Origin: UBA6176 sp032119375
GTDB taxonomy: Bacteria > Verrucomicrobiota > Verrucomicrobiia > Limisphaerales > UBA9464
DNA length: 64,000 bases
Direction of reading: 5' to 3'
NCBI GenBank assembly: GCA_964430505.1
Contig: CAYSGH010000013.1
Span: 5,093-69,092, forward strand
Shown here: positions 43,564 through 51,613 of the stretch, piece by piece
How the letters are laid out: each line of letters opens with the position of its first letter
How positions within the stretch are numbered: the stretch's first letter is position 1
Position numbers and translations under genes: made by a program
The notes under the pieces: generated by a model
The model's input: the letters and a program-made list of their open reading frames with translations, nothing else
What the model was told of the DNA's origin: nothing
Database searches by the model: none

Positions 43564-45759
43564 ATGGGGGGTTCGGGCGGCGCGGACTTCGTGGCGGAGG
43601 TGGAGCATGTCTTCGGCCCGGAGGGGCCGTTTGCCGCGTCGCCGAACTTCGAGTACCGGCCGCAGCAGCAGCGGATGGCGGGGGAGGTGGCGCGTGCGTT
43701 GCAGGAGGGGGGGCACCTGCTGGTGGAGGCGGGCACGGGGGTGGGGAAGAGCTTCGCGTACCTGGTCCCGGCGGTGTTGTTCGCGGCGCGTCGCAAGAAG
43801 AAGGCGATCATCTGCACCTACACGATCAACCTGCAGGAGCAGTTGGTGGAGAAGGACCTGCCGTTGCTCAAGCGGGTGCTGCCCGTGGACTTCGCCTACG
43901 CGATGCTCAAGGGCCGCAGCAACTACCTGTGCACGCGCCGCCTCCAGAAGGCCCTGCAACAATCGAACTCCCTCTTCACCAGCCCCGAGGTCGCCGAGCT
44001 GCAACGCATCCTCGAATGGAGCCACCAGACCGAGGACGGGTCGTTGTCGGACTTCGACACGGAGCCGGACCCGCGCGTGTGGGAGATGGTGTGTTCCGAG
44101 CGCGGCCTGTGCACCCCCAAGCGGTGCGGGCACCCGTCGGACATGGCGAAGGCGGGCCGGACGTGCTTCTTCCAGCGGGCGCGGCAGAAGATCCTGGGGG
44201 CCGACGTGCTGGTGCTGAACCACACGTTGTTCTTCTCGCTGTTGAACGGGGTGGAGCCGGATGAGAAGGAGGGGGTGCTGTTCCGGAACGACTTCGTGAT
44301 CTTCGACGAGGCGCACATGGTGGAGCAGGCGGCGGCGAAGCACATCGGGGTGTCGGTTTCGAGCGGCCAGCTTCGGTACAACCTGCAACGGCTGTGGAAT
44401 CCCAAGACCCAGAAGGGCCTGTTGACGGCCGTGCAGGGCGGGCCGGTGGTGCAGCACGTGGCGACGGCGCTGGCGACGTCCGACACGTTCTTCGAGAAGG
44501 TGGAGCAGGCGTGCGACGCGTTGGCGACGCGCCCGGCGGGGGCGCAGGAGGCCGGGGGCGGCCCCGTGGGCGGGGGCCGTGGCGGGGTTGGGCCGGGCGT
44601 GGGCGAGGAGGGGGCCGACGCGGGCCGGGGGCAGGGCGTCGGGGCGACGGGGTTGGGGGCGGGGTTGGGGGCGGGGTCGGCGGCGCGGCCCTGGACGGAG
44701 CTGCGCATACGGAGGCCGGAGCTGGTGGGCGACAGCCTGAGCCTGATCCTGGAGAACGTGCGCGAGACGTTGATGGGGCTGGTGGAGCGCAGCGAGGACC
44801 GCGAGACGGGCGAGGAGCTGATGGAATGCCACCGGCGGCTGGGCGACCTGAAGGCGTCCCTGGTGACGTTCATCAAGCAGGACGCGGACGAGCACGTGTA
44901 CTGGGTGGACCGCGGCGGGCGGACGCTTCGCAACATCAGCCTGAATGCGGCGCCGGTGGACGTGGCGGCGTTCCTGAGGGAGCGGCTGTTCGGGGCGCAG
45001 ACGAGCGTGATCCTCACGAGCGCGACGATGGCGGTGAAGGAGGCGCGGGTAACGGACCCGTCGCGTCCGGTGGTGGCGGCGCGGGGCGCGCTGGACTACG
45101 TGGCCCGGCGCGTGGGCGCCGAGACGGCCCGGCAGGTGCAGGTGGGGTCGCCGTTCGACTACGAGCGCCAGATGAAGGTGCACGTGGTGTCGCGGATGCC
45201 GGACCCGCGCGAGCCCAACTACATGGACGCGCTGGAGCATTGGATTGGGCATTACGTGCGGCAGACGCACGGCAAGGCGTTCGTGTTGTTCACGAGCAAC
45301 CGCCTGATGCAGGAGATGGCGGGGCGGATGGAACGCTTCTTCGACGAGCTGGGCATCCAATGCCTCGTGCAGGGCAAGGGGATGCCGCGCGCCACGATGC
45401 TCGAGCGGTTCAAGGAGGACGTGGACTCCGTCCTGTTCGGGACCGCGAGCTTCTGGCAGGGCGTGGACGTGCCGGGGGAGGCGTTGTCCAACGTCATCCT
45501 GACGCGCCTGCCGTTCGCGGTGCCGGACCATCCCTTGGTCGAGGCCCGCATCGAGCGCATTGAGGCGCGCGGCGGCAACCCCTTCTCCGAGTTCAGCCTG
45601 CCCGAGGCCATCCTGAAGTTCCGGCAGGGCGTGGGCCGCCTCATCCGCACGCGCGACGACTCCGGCATCGTCGTGATCCTCGACAACCGCGTCCTCACCA
45701 AGCGCTACGGCCAGGCGTTCCTCGACGCCATCCCGCGCTGCCCCGTGGAGGTCGTGTGA
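43564..45759 (+). CDS. dinG: DinG-type ATP-dependent DNA helicase (XPD-like, Fe-S)
   Basis: The protein is 731 aa. It has a Q-like FEYRPQQQRMAGEVARAL, Walker A EAGTGVGKSFAYL (about 57-69), DEAH box IFDEAHMVEQAA, motif III ILTSATM, and C-terminal GTASFWQGVDVPGEAL and RQGVGRLIRTRDD. Cys residues in NYLC, ERGLC, KRC and TCFF sit between the first motifs as in the 4Fe-4S domain of XPD/DinG. Such helicases unwind R-loops and damaged forks 5' to 3'. A Gly/Ala-rich insert (about residues 328-376) is unusual. The start at 43564 was chosen as the first in-frame Met near the conserved part. The next ORF begins at the stop. Confidence 0.9.
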   Translation: MGGSGGADFVAEVEHVFGPEGPFAASPNFEYRPQQQRMAGEVARALQEGGHLLVEAGTGVGKSFAYLVPAVLFAARRKKKAIICTYTINLQEQLVEKDLPLLKRVLPVDFAYAMLKGRSNYLCTRRLQKALQQSNSLFTSPEVAELQRILEWSHQTEDGSLSDFDTEPDPRVWEMVCSERGLCTPKRCGHPSDMAKAGRTCFFQRARQKILGADVLVLNHTLFFSLLNGVEPDEKEGVLFRNDFVIFDEAHMVEQAAAKHIGVSVSSGQLRYNLQRLWNPKTQKGLLTAVQGGPVVQHVATALATSDTFFEKVEQACDALATRPAGAQEAGGGPVGGGRGGVGPGVGEEGADAGRGQGVGATGLGAGLGAGSAARPWTELRIRRPELVGDSLSLILENVRETLMGLVERSEDRETGEELMECHRRLGDLKASLVTFIKQDADEHVYWVDRGGRTLRNISLNAAPVDVAAFLRERLFGAQTSVILTSATMAVKEARVTDPSRPVVAARGALDYVARRVGAETARQVQVGSPFDYERQMKVHVVSRMPDPREPNYMDALEHWIGHYVRQTHGKAFVLFTSNRLMQEMAGRMERFFDELGIQCLVQGKGMPRATMLERFKEDVDSVLFGTASFWQGVDVPGEALSNVILTRLPFAVPDHPLVEARIERIEARGGNPFSEFSLPEAILKFRQGVGRLIRTRDDSGIVVILDNRVLTKRYGQAFLDAIPRCPVEVV

Positions 45760-45783
45760 AGCGAGAAGCAACCATGGGCCTTG

Positions 45784-45860
45784 CTGTAGGCCGCGTGCCC
45801 TCACGCGGCGGCCAACGAATCCGCATCCTCGTGCGCCGGGTCAGGGAACCCGGCCTACAG
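45784..45860 (+). repeat. Full cloverleaf palindrome inserted at the start of the PQQ-propeller gene
   Basis: The element has exactly 77 nt, a perfect outer stem CTGTAGG/CCTACAG, the first hairpin perfect, and the last with one mismatch (AGGGAACCC). It lies 24 nt after the dinG stop and stays open in the frame of the PQQ-propeller gene, contributing codons before its signal peptide. Confidence 0.9.
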
Positions 45861-47291
45861 CCCTGCGCAGCCCGCCGAGCCCTCCTCGGCCTCGCCCTCG
45901 CCCTGGCCACCTCGCACGCCGTCGCGGCCGGGCTCGAATGGCCCCAGTTCCGCGGCCCCGGCGCTTCGGGCATCGGCCAGGGCGGCTTCCCGGACCGGTT
46001 CGGGCCCGGGACGAACGAGGCGTGGTCCGTCGAGGTGCCGCCCGGCAACTCCTCGCCCGTTGTCTCGGGGCAACGCCTGTTCCTGACGGGCTTTTCGGAC
46101 AACCAGCTCCTCGTGCTGGCCCTGGACGCGGGCACGGGGCGCGAGTCGTGGCGACGCGCCTTGCCGCCGGGCCGGATCGAGCGCGGCGCGCGGCTGGGGA
46201 ACCCGGCGACGGCGACGTGCGCGACGGATGGCCGCGTGGTGGTGTCGTGCTTCGGGCCCTTCGGGCTCGTGTGCCATGACCTGGAAGGGAAGGAACGATG
46301 GCGCCACCCGTTGCCCACGCCGTTGACGCAGCATGGGGCCGGGACGTCGCCGGTGATCGTGGGCGACCTGGTGGTGCTCAACCAGGACCAGGACACGGGC
46401 TCGTATCTCCTCGCCGTGGGGCTGGCCGACGGCGCGGTGCGTTGGCGGGTCGAGCGACCCCATGCGCGCCGGGGCTTTTCCACGCCCTTGGCATGGCCGC
46501 CCGCCCGGCCGGAGGTCGTGGTTGTGGCGGGGACGTTGCAACTGGACGCGTACCGGCTGCGCGACGGCGCCCCGGCATGGCGCGTGCACGGGCTGCCCAA
46601 CGAGATGGTCAGCTCGCCCGTGGCCGGCGACGACCGGCTCTTCGTGGCCGGTTGGACGGCCGGGTCGGGCGTGGGCCGCATGCCGGCGTGGGAGGGATTG
46701 GTGGCGTCGGGCGACGCCGACCATGACCAGCGGTTGTCGCAGGCGGAGGCCCCGGCCGGCCCGGCCAGGCAACACTTCGCCTACCTGGATGCGAACAAGG
46801 ACGGGCTGTTGTCCGCGGACGAGTACGCCGTTGCCGCCCATGCGTTTGATGCGTCGCGCAACGTGGCGATGGCGGTGCGGCCGGAGGGGTCGGGCGACAT
46901 CACGGCGTCGGCGGTGGCGTGGACGTTCGCGCGCGGGTTGCCTTACTGCCCCACGCCGTTGCTCCTGGGCAACCGCCTGTGGCTGGTGCGCAACGGCGGT
47001 CTCGTGACCATCCTCGACGCCGCGACGGGCCGCGCCGTCGTGCAGGAAGAACGCCTCGGGACGGTGGGCGACCATTACGCGTCGCCCGTGGCCAGCGGGG
47101 ACCGCGTCTGCATCATCGCGCAGTCGGGGGTGGCGGTGGTCCTGCGCGCCGCCGACACGCTGGAGGTCGTCGCGCGCAACCCGTTGGGCGAGGCCGTCGT
47201 GGCCACGCCCGCGATTGCCCATGGGCGGCTCCACGTGCGGACGGCGACGCGGCTCCATGCGTTCGGGCCGGCGAAGGGAGGCGAACGATGA
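45831..47291 (+). CDS. Secreted PQQ-like beta-propeller protein with an EF-hand pair
   Basis: From GTG 45831 the protein is 486 aa: MRRVREPGLQ, then a signal peptide (ARRALLGLALALATSHAVAA) and a WD40-like PQQ_2 propeller beginning WPQFRGPGASG with repeated LDAGTGRESWR-type blades. At about residues 300-335 an insert DADHDQRLSQAE and DANKDGLLSADEY forms two EF-hand calcium loops. Start choice is uncertain: the cloverleaf palindrome covers the N-terminal codons, and GTG 45756 or ATG 45774 in the same frame would add 19-25 residues and spoil the signal peptide position. It is the first gene of an operon with the esterase at 47288 (ATGA overlap). Ligand or enzyme role is unknown. Confidence 0.8.
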   Translation: MRRVREPGLQPCAARRALLGLALALATSHAVAAGLEWPQFRGPGASGIGQGGFPDRFGPGTNEAWSVEVPPGNSSPVVSGQRLFLTGFSDNQLLVLALDAGTGRESWRRALPPGRIERGARLGNPATATCATDGRVVVSCFGPFGLVCHDLEGKERWRHPLPTPLTQHGAGTSPVIVGDLVVLNQDQDTGSYLLAVGLADGAVRWRVERPHARRGFSTPLAWPPARPEVVVVAGTLQLDAYRLRDGAPAWRVHGLPNEMVSSPVAGDDRLFVAGWTAGSGVGRMPAWEGLVASGDADHDQRLSQAEAPAGPARQHFAYLDANKDGLLSADEYAVAAHAFDASRNVAMAVRPEGSGDITASAVAWTFARGLPYCPTPLLLGNRLWLVRNGGLVTILDAATGRAVVQEERLGTVGDHYASPVASGDRVCIIAQSGVAVVLRAADTLEVVARNPLGEAVVATPAIAHGRLHVRTATRLHAFGPAKGGER

Positions 47292-49312
47292 AGGGCTTGG
47301 GCGAATGCGAAGACCGGGGATGCCGCATGAGATCACGCGGCCTGCGGTGGATGCGTTGGGCATGGCGGTCGTTCGCGTGGGTTGGCCTGGCCGTGATGGC
47401 CCGGCCCATCGTGCCGCCGCCGGGCGTGGCGATTCCCGACGACGTGCGCGCCATGCTGAGGGCGGACGCGGATCGCCTGGGGCGCGAGGTGCGTGCGTTG
47501 GCAACGCGTCCCGGCGGCGCGCCGGACTTGTTGCCGGACGTGGCCGTGTTGTGGAAGGCCGTGGACGGCGCGCTGGGGCGCGACGGGTTCCAGCACACCA
47601 ACGAGGTGTCGGAGGCGCGGCGCGTGCTGGAGCTGGGCTTTGATCGGGCGCTGCAACTGCGCGAGGGACGCGCGGACTGGCTCACGCAGACGGGGTTGGT
47701 GGTGCGCGGGTACGAGTCGCCGGTGGATCGCTCGTTCCAGCCCTACGGCGTGGTGGTGGGGCCCGCGTATCGACGAGGCGGACGCCTCGACGTGTGGCTG
47801 CACGGGCGCGACGACAAGCTCACGGAGCTCCGCTTCATCCGGGAACGGCTGCGGTCGAACGGCGAGTTCGCGCCGTCGAACGCCGTCGTGGTTCACCCGT
47901 ACGGCCGGTATTGCAACGCGTTCAAGTTCGCGGGCGAGACGGACGTCCTGGACGCGATGGACCATGCCACGGCCGCCTACGGGGCGGACCGGGCGCGACG
48001 TTCCATCCGGGGGTTCTCGATGGGTGGCGCAGGCGCGTGGCACCTGGCGGCGCATCACCCGGGCCTGTGGCGCGCGGCGGCCCCGGGGGCGGGCTTTGCG
48101 GAGACGGAACGCTACATCGGCAAGGACGCCCGCGACCCGGCGATCACGCCGTGGGAACGGCTCCTGTGGGGCTGGTACGACGCCACGGCGGCGGCGGCGA
48201 ACCTGCGGCAGGTGCCGACGATCGCCTACAGCGGCGAGAAGGACCGCCAAATCCAGGCGGCGCGCGTGATGGAGGAGGCCCTGCGCGCCGAGGGGCTTGC
48301 GTTGGAGCACCTCGTGGGGCCCAACACCGAGCATCGGTACGAGCCCGCCACCAAGCGGGAGCTGGCCGCGCGCATCGACGCGTGGATGGACGGGCCGCCG
48401 CTGGAGTTCCGGGAGCTGGACCTGGTCACGCGCACGCTGCGGCATCCGGCGGGCGAGGGGGCCGTGTGGCTCCGGTTCGAGGGGTTGGAACGGCATTGGG
48501 CGCCGTCGCGGATTCGGGCGCGCGTGGCCGGGCCGACGCGCGTGGAGGTCACCACGGCGGGCGTGACGCGGCTTGCCGCAAGGCTGCCGCCCGGCGTGGC
48601 GGCGGGGAACGTCGAGTGGGTGATCGACGGGGACCGCGTGTGCGTGGAGATGAATGCCGGGGACACGGCGGTGTTCGAGCGCAGCTCCGACGGCCGCGCG
48701 CGTCGGTGGGTTCCGGCGACGGCGGCCGACGCCGGGAAGCCGCGCCGGGCCAAGCAGCCTGGGTTGCAAGGGCCGATCGACGACGTGTTCATGGCCCCGT
48801 TCCTCGTCGTCACGCCTACGGGCCGGTCGCGGTCGGCGGCCGTCCAGGCTTGGACCGACGCGGCCCTGGCGCGGTTCCTGGAGGATTGGCGCGTGCAGTT
48901 CCGGGGCGACGCGCCGTGCGTGCGGGACGTGGACGTGACGGCGGACCAGTTGCTGCGATTCCATGTGGTGGCCTGGGGTGACCCGGAGTCGAATGCCCTG
49001 CTGCGCCGGGCCATGGCGCGGGACAAGGAGGTGCGCTGGGGCCGGGCACGGGTGGCGATTGGGTCGGCGCGCGCGGACGCGGCGACGCATGTGCCGGCGT
49101 TCATCCTGCCCAACCCGCTGGCTCCGGGACGTTACCTGGTGGCGAACTCCGGCCCCACGTTTGCGGACTGGGTCGGCACCAACGCCCGCCAGACGCCCCG
49201 CCTGCCGGACTGGGCGATTTGGGACGTGTCGGGAACGACGGGGGCGCGCGTGACGCGGGCGGGGTTCTTCGACGAGGCCTGGCGGGCCAGGGGAGAGGCG
49301 TGGGCTCCGTGA
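47288..49312 (+). CDS. Secreted alpha/beta-hydrolase (esterase-like) with a long C-terminal region
   Basis: The protein is 674 aa. A likely signal segment (WAWRSFAWVGLAVMA) precedes a helical part and a hydrolase domain with VVHPYGRYCNAFKFAGETDV, nucleophile loop RGFSMGGAGAWHLAAHHPGL, VPTIAYSGEKD (acid region) and GPNTEHRYEP (His), the set of PHB-depolymerase/feruloyl-esterase-like secreted esterases. The C-terminal third (about 450-674) has no recognised domain. Its ATG overlaps the PQQ-propeller gene stop and its stop overlaps the start of the next gene (GTGA), so three genes are translationally linked. Confidence 0.8.
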   Translation: MKGLGECEDRGCRMRSRGLRWMRWAWRSFAWVGLAVMARPIVPPPGVAIPDDVRAMLRADADRLGREVRALATRPGGAPDLLPDVAVLWKAVDGALGRDGFQHTNEVSEARRVLELGFDRALQLREGRADWLTQTGLVVRGYESPVDRSFQPYGVVVGPAYRRGGRLDVWLHGRDDKLTELRFIRERLRSNGEFAPSNAVVVHPYGRYCNAFKFAGETDVLDAMDHATAAYGADRARRSIRGFSMGGAGAWHLAAHHPGLWRAAAPGAGFAETERYIGKDARDPAITPWERLLWGWYDATAAAANLRQVPTIAYSGEKDRQIQAARVMEEALRAEGLALEHLVGPNTEHRYEPATKRELAARIDAWMDGPPLEFRELDLVTRTLRHPAGEGAVWLRFEGLERHWAPSRIRARVAGPTRVEVTTAGVTRLAARLPPGVAAGNVEWVIDGDRVCVEMNAGDTAVFERSSDGRARRWVPATAADAGKPRRAKQPGLQGPIDDVFMAPFLVVTPTGRSRSAAVQAWTDAALARFLEDWRVQFRGDAPCVRDVDVTADQLLRFHVVAWGDPESNALLRRAMARDKEVRWGRARVAIGSARADAATHVPAFILPNPLAPGRYLVANSGPTFADWVGTNARQTPRLPDWAIWDVSGTTGARVTRAGFFDEAWRARGEAWAP

Positions 49313-49803
49313 TCCGGCCCCGAAGGTTCTGGCGTCCGAACGGCGGCGTGGACGTGCCGGCGTTGATGGTGGGCGTCGTGTTCCTCGGGGCCGTCGCATG
49401 GGTGTGCGGGGCATACTCGGCGCATTGGGCGGGGTTGTTCCCGGGCGCGGCGGCGGTGGTTCCGGCGTTGATGGTGAGCGTGCCTGCGTTGAGTGCAGGG
49501 GGGCGTCGCCTCGCCTGGTTCTTCGCATGGAGCGTGGCCGCGCCCTTCTCGCGACGCACGGAGGCCCTGTGCGAGGTGATCGGGACGGAAGCGGAGCGGG
49601 AACTGATGCAGGATGCGGACGGCGGCGAGTCCTATCTCAGCCCGAAGGCGCGGTATGTGGTGCGGCTTTGGACGGAGGACGGCCGTTGCTTTGACGTCGA
49701 GCTGCCCATGAAGCGTTGGGCGACGCTGCGCATGGGCATGGATGTGCGGGTGGCGTGGAAGGGCGGATGGGTCCTCGAGTTGGACGGGTCGGGGGAGGCC
49801 TAA
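49309..49803 (+). CDS. Small membrane protein of unknown function
   Basis: The protein is 164 aa from GTG 49309, with AGGGGAGAGG about ten bases upstream. It has two hydrophobic helices (about 16-60; VPALMVGVVFLGAVAWVCGA and LFPGAAAVVPALMVSVPALS) and a soluble C-terminal part ESYLSPKARYVVRLWTEDGR with a final VRVAWKGGWVLEL that looks like a small beta-domain. The GTG overlaps the esterase stop. No family was recognised. Confidence 0.65.
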   Translation: MIRPRRFWRPNGGVDVPALMVGVVFLGAVAWVCGAYSAHWAGLFPGAAAVVPALMVSVPALSAGGRRLAWFFAWSVAAPFSRRTEALCEVIGTEAERELMQDADGGESYLSPKARYVVRLWTEDGRCFDVELPMKRWATLRMGMDVRVAWKGGWVLELDGSGEA

Positions 49804-50017
49804 GCCGTTCCGCCTTGGCAGAAACGATGCCGTTGGAAACGGCGGGGAACTCACGTGAAGCCACGAAGACCGCGGAGCCAAGGCGTCGCCCTGAATGCAC
49901 GTGCCAAGGGATTCTTTGCGCCTTGGGGCCTCGGCGTGACTCGTTCGCCTGAGTCCTCTCGGCTGCGGGTCCAACGCCCGGCTCGCCCCTGGGCGGGCGC
50001 GGTGGCACGCTGCCCTC
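49804..50017. other. Spacer with a known-type dispersed repeat
   Basis: Contains GAAGCCACGAAGACCGCGGA and, later, TTCTTTGCGCCTTGGGGCCT, the two halves of a degenerate inverted phrase (ACGAAG...CTTTGCGCC) that is scattered in spacers of many Gram-negative genomes. No gene is seen. Confidence 0.45.
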
Positions 50018-50806
50018 GTGTTTCGGCCTTGCATTGACCTGCGCGGCGGGCGGGTGGTCCAGATCGTGGGCGGTTCGTTGTCGGATTCTGGCAACGGCGT
50101 GCGCACCAACTTCGAGTCCGAGCATCCGCCGGAATGGTTCGCGTCGCGGTATCGGGCCGACGACCTGCGGGGTGGGCATGTGATCGCGCTGGGGCCGGGC
50201 AACGAGGCGGCGGCCCGGGCGGCGCTGGCGGCATGGCCGGGCGGCCTGCAGTACGGCGGCGGCGTGAACGCCTCCAACGCGGCCGCATGGCTCGAAGCCG
50301 GGGCCTCGCACGTGATCGTGACGTCGGCCGTCTTCTCCGGCGGCCGCATCGACTGGGCGCGCCTGGACGAGCTGGTGTCGGCCGTGGGGCGCGGGCGGCT
50401 GGTGCTGGACCTGAGCTGCCGCCTGCGCGACGGGGCGTATTGGATCGTGACGGACCGCTGGCAACGGTTCACGGAGGAGACGCTGCGGCCGGAGTTGCTG
50501 GGGCGATTGTCGGGCGCGTGCGCCGAGTTCCTCGTCCATGCGGTGGACGTGGAAGGCCTGTGCCAGGGGATCGACGGGGCCTTGGTCGAGTGGCTGGGCT
50601 ACCATGCGCCCCTGCCCACCACCTACGCCGGCGGCGCGCGGTCGCTGGGGGATCTCGAAGACGTCGAACGCCTCGGGCGCGGCCGGATCGACCTGACGAT
50701 TGGGTCGGCCCTCGACCTCTTCGGGGGCAGGGGCGTGCGCTACGAGGACTGCGTGGCGTTCAACCGTGCGCGCGCGCCACGGGAGAAGGATGGCGTGCGC
50801 GGATGA
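50018..50806 (+). CDS. hisA: Phosphoribosylformimino-AICAR isomerase of the eukaryote-like HIS6 type
   Basis: This 262-aa TIM barrel starts FRPCIDLRGGRVVQIVGGSL, which matches the plant/fungal HIS6 start (FRPCID.H.GKVKQIVGG) rather than ordinary bacterial HisA. Other segments are LQYGGGVNASNAAAWLEAGA, HVIVTSAVFSGG, LVLDLSCRLRDGAYWIVTD and TTYAGGARSLGDLE. It converts ProFAR to PRFAR in histidine synthesis. The start codon is GTG. No other his genes are adjacent, so it stands alone. Confidence 0.88.
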   Translation: MFRPCIDLRGGRVVQIVGGSLSDSGNGVRTNFESEHPPEWFASRYRADDLRGGHVIALGPGNEAAARAALAAWPGGLQYGGGVNASNAAAWLEAGASHVIVTSAVFSGGRIDWARLDELVSAVGRGRLVLDLSCRLRDGAYWIVTDRWQRFTEETLRPELLGRLSGACAEFLVHAVDVEGLCQGIDGALVEWLGYHAPLPTTYAGGARSLGDLEDVERLGRGRIDLTIGSALDLFGGRGVRYEDCVAFNRARAPREKDGVRG

Positions 50807-50830
50807 CGTCGCCCGCGAGCGAGGTGGCGC

Positions 50831-51073
50831 CTAGGTGACGACGGTGTTCGAGCCGCGCCCGTCCCGGGTGCCGGGTCCGGCGGCAAGGTTGTTGCTGGCG
50901 GGCACCGCGGCGGCCCGGGACTTGGGTTGGGTTGTGCGGCGCGCGGGCCGACGTCCGCCTCCGGGCTTGGCGGACGTCTTCGAGGCCGTGACTCGGGCCT
51001 TGGCCGGAGCCTTCTTGGCGGGGGTTTTCTTGGCCGGGGCTTTCTTGGGGGGCGTCTTGGCTGGCTTTTTCAT
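50831..51073 (-). CDS. Histone H1-like Lys/Ala/Pro-rich basic protein
   Basis: This 80-aa protein is made of KKAPAKKTPAKKAPAKAR repeats followed by Arg-rich RRPARRTTQPKSRAAA and a polar tail. The composition is that of eukaryotic H1 tails and bacterial Hc1/AlgP-type DNA-binding proteins, which compact DNA through electrostatic contact. There is no folded domain. The start at 51073 is the only sensible Met. It is convergent with hisA (24 nt apart). Confidence 0.7.
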   Translation of the reverse strand: MKKPAKTPPKKAPAKKTPAKKAPAKARVTASKTSAKPGGGRRPARRTTQPKSRAAAVPASNNLAAGPGTRDGRGSNTVVT

Positions 51074-51613
51074 GGCGATGGAGGGTCGCCACAAGGCCTC
51101 TCGTGGCGTCCCGTCGCGATGCCACCAAAGGCCATGCGTGTCTGCAACGGGAGTTTCGGGAATCGAGGGAACTTCGCGCCGTACGATCCCGGCTGAACCG
51201 AGGGCGGTGAATTCAGCCTGAGGACTCCTGGGCTCGTGCCGTGGTGGGGTTGGGGTGTGGAAACAGAGAGGCACCGGGTCGGGGTCCGTGAAGCGGGGCA
51301 CGGGACCCGTGCCCCGGGGTCCCAGGACGCGGGGCTCCAAAGGGGGCAGCCCCATGTCAGCCCGGCAACGCCTTGGGTTCCCGCGCCCGCCAACGCCGTG
51401 AGGCCAGAAAGGGCGGCCCAAACTCGGCATCGGGGCGTGCACCATGGGTGGGCGGCTGAGCTGGTCGCCGGGCTGGAACCCCCACGGACGCTAGAGACCG
51501 CAGTTGGGGGGAGCCATGAACGAAGGAAGGTCGAACCGGCGTCGTCGGCGGCGTGGTGGGTCTCCCCGCCTCTGCGTTGCGTCCTTGGGAAGCCGGCCTA
51601 GCCTGCCGACCAC
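51074..51613. other. Gene-free region with a long perfect palindrome
   Basis: 540 bases without a gene. A 10-bp stem with a single central base occurs at 51295-51315 (GGGGCACGGG and its complement). The stretch also carries a GCCAGAAAGGGCG phrase (about 51401) related to the CCTGAAAGGGCG spacer repeats at 7366 and 14071, and ends in the short leader of the FO synthase gene. Confidence 0.5.
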
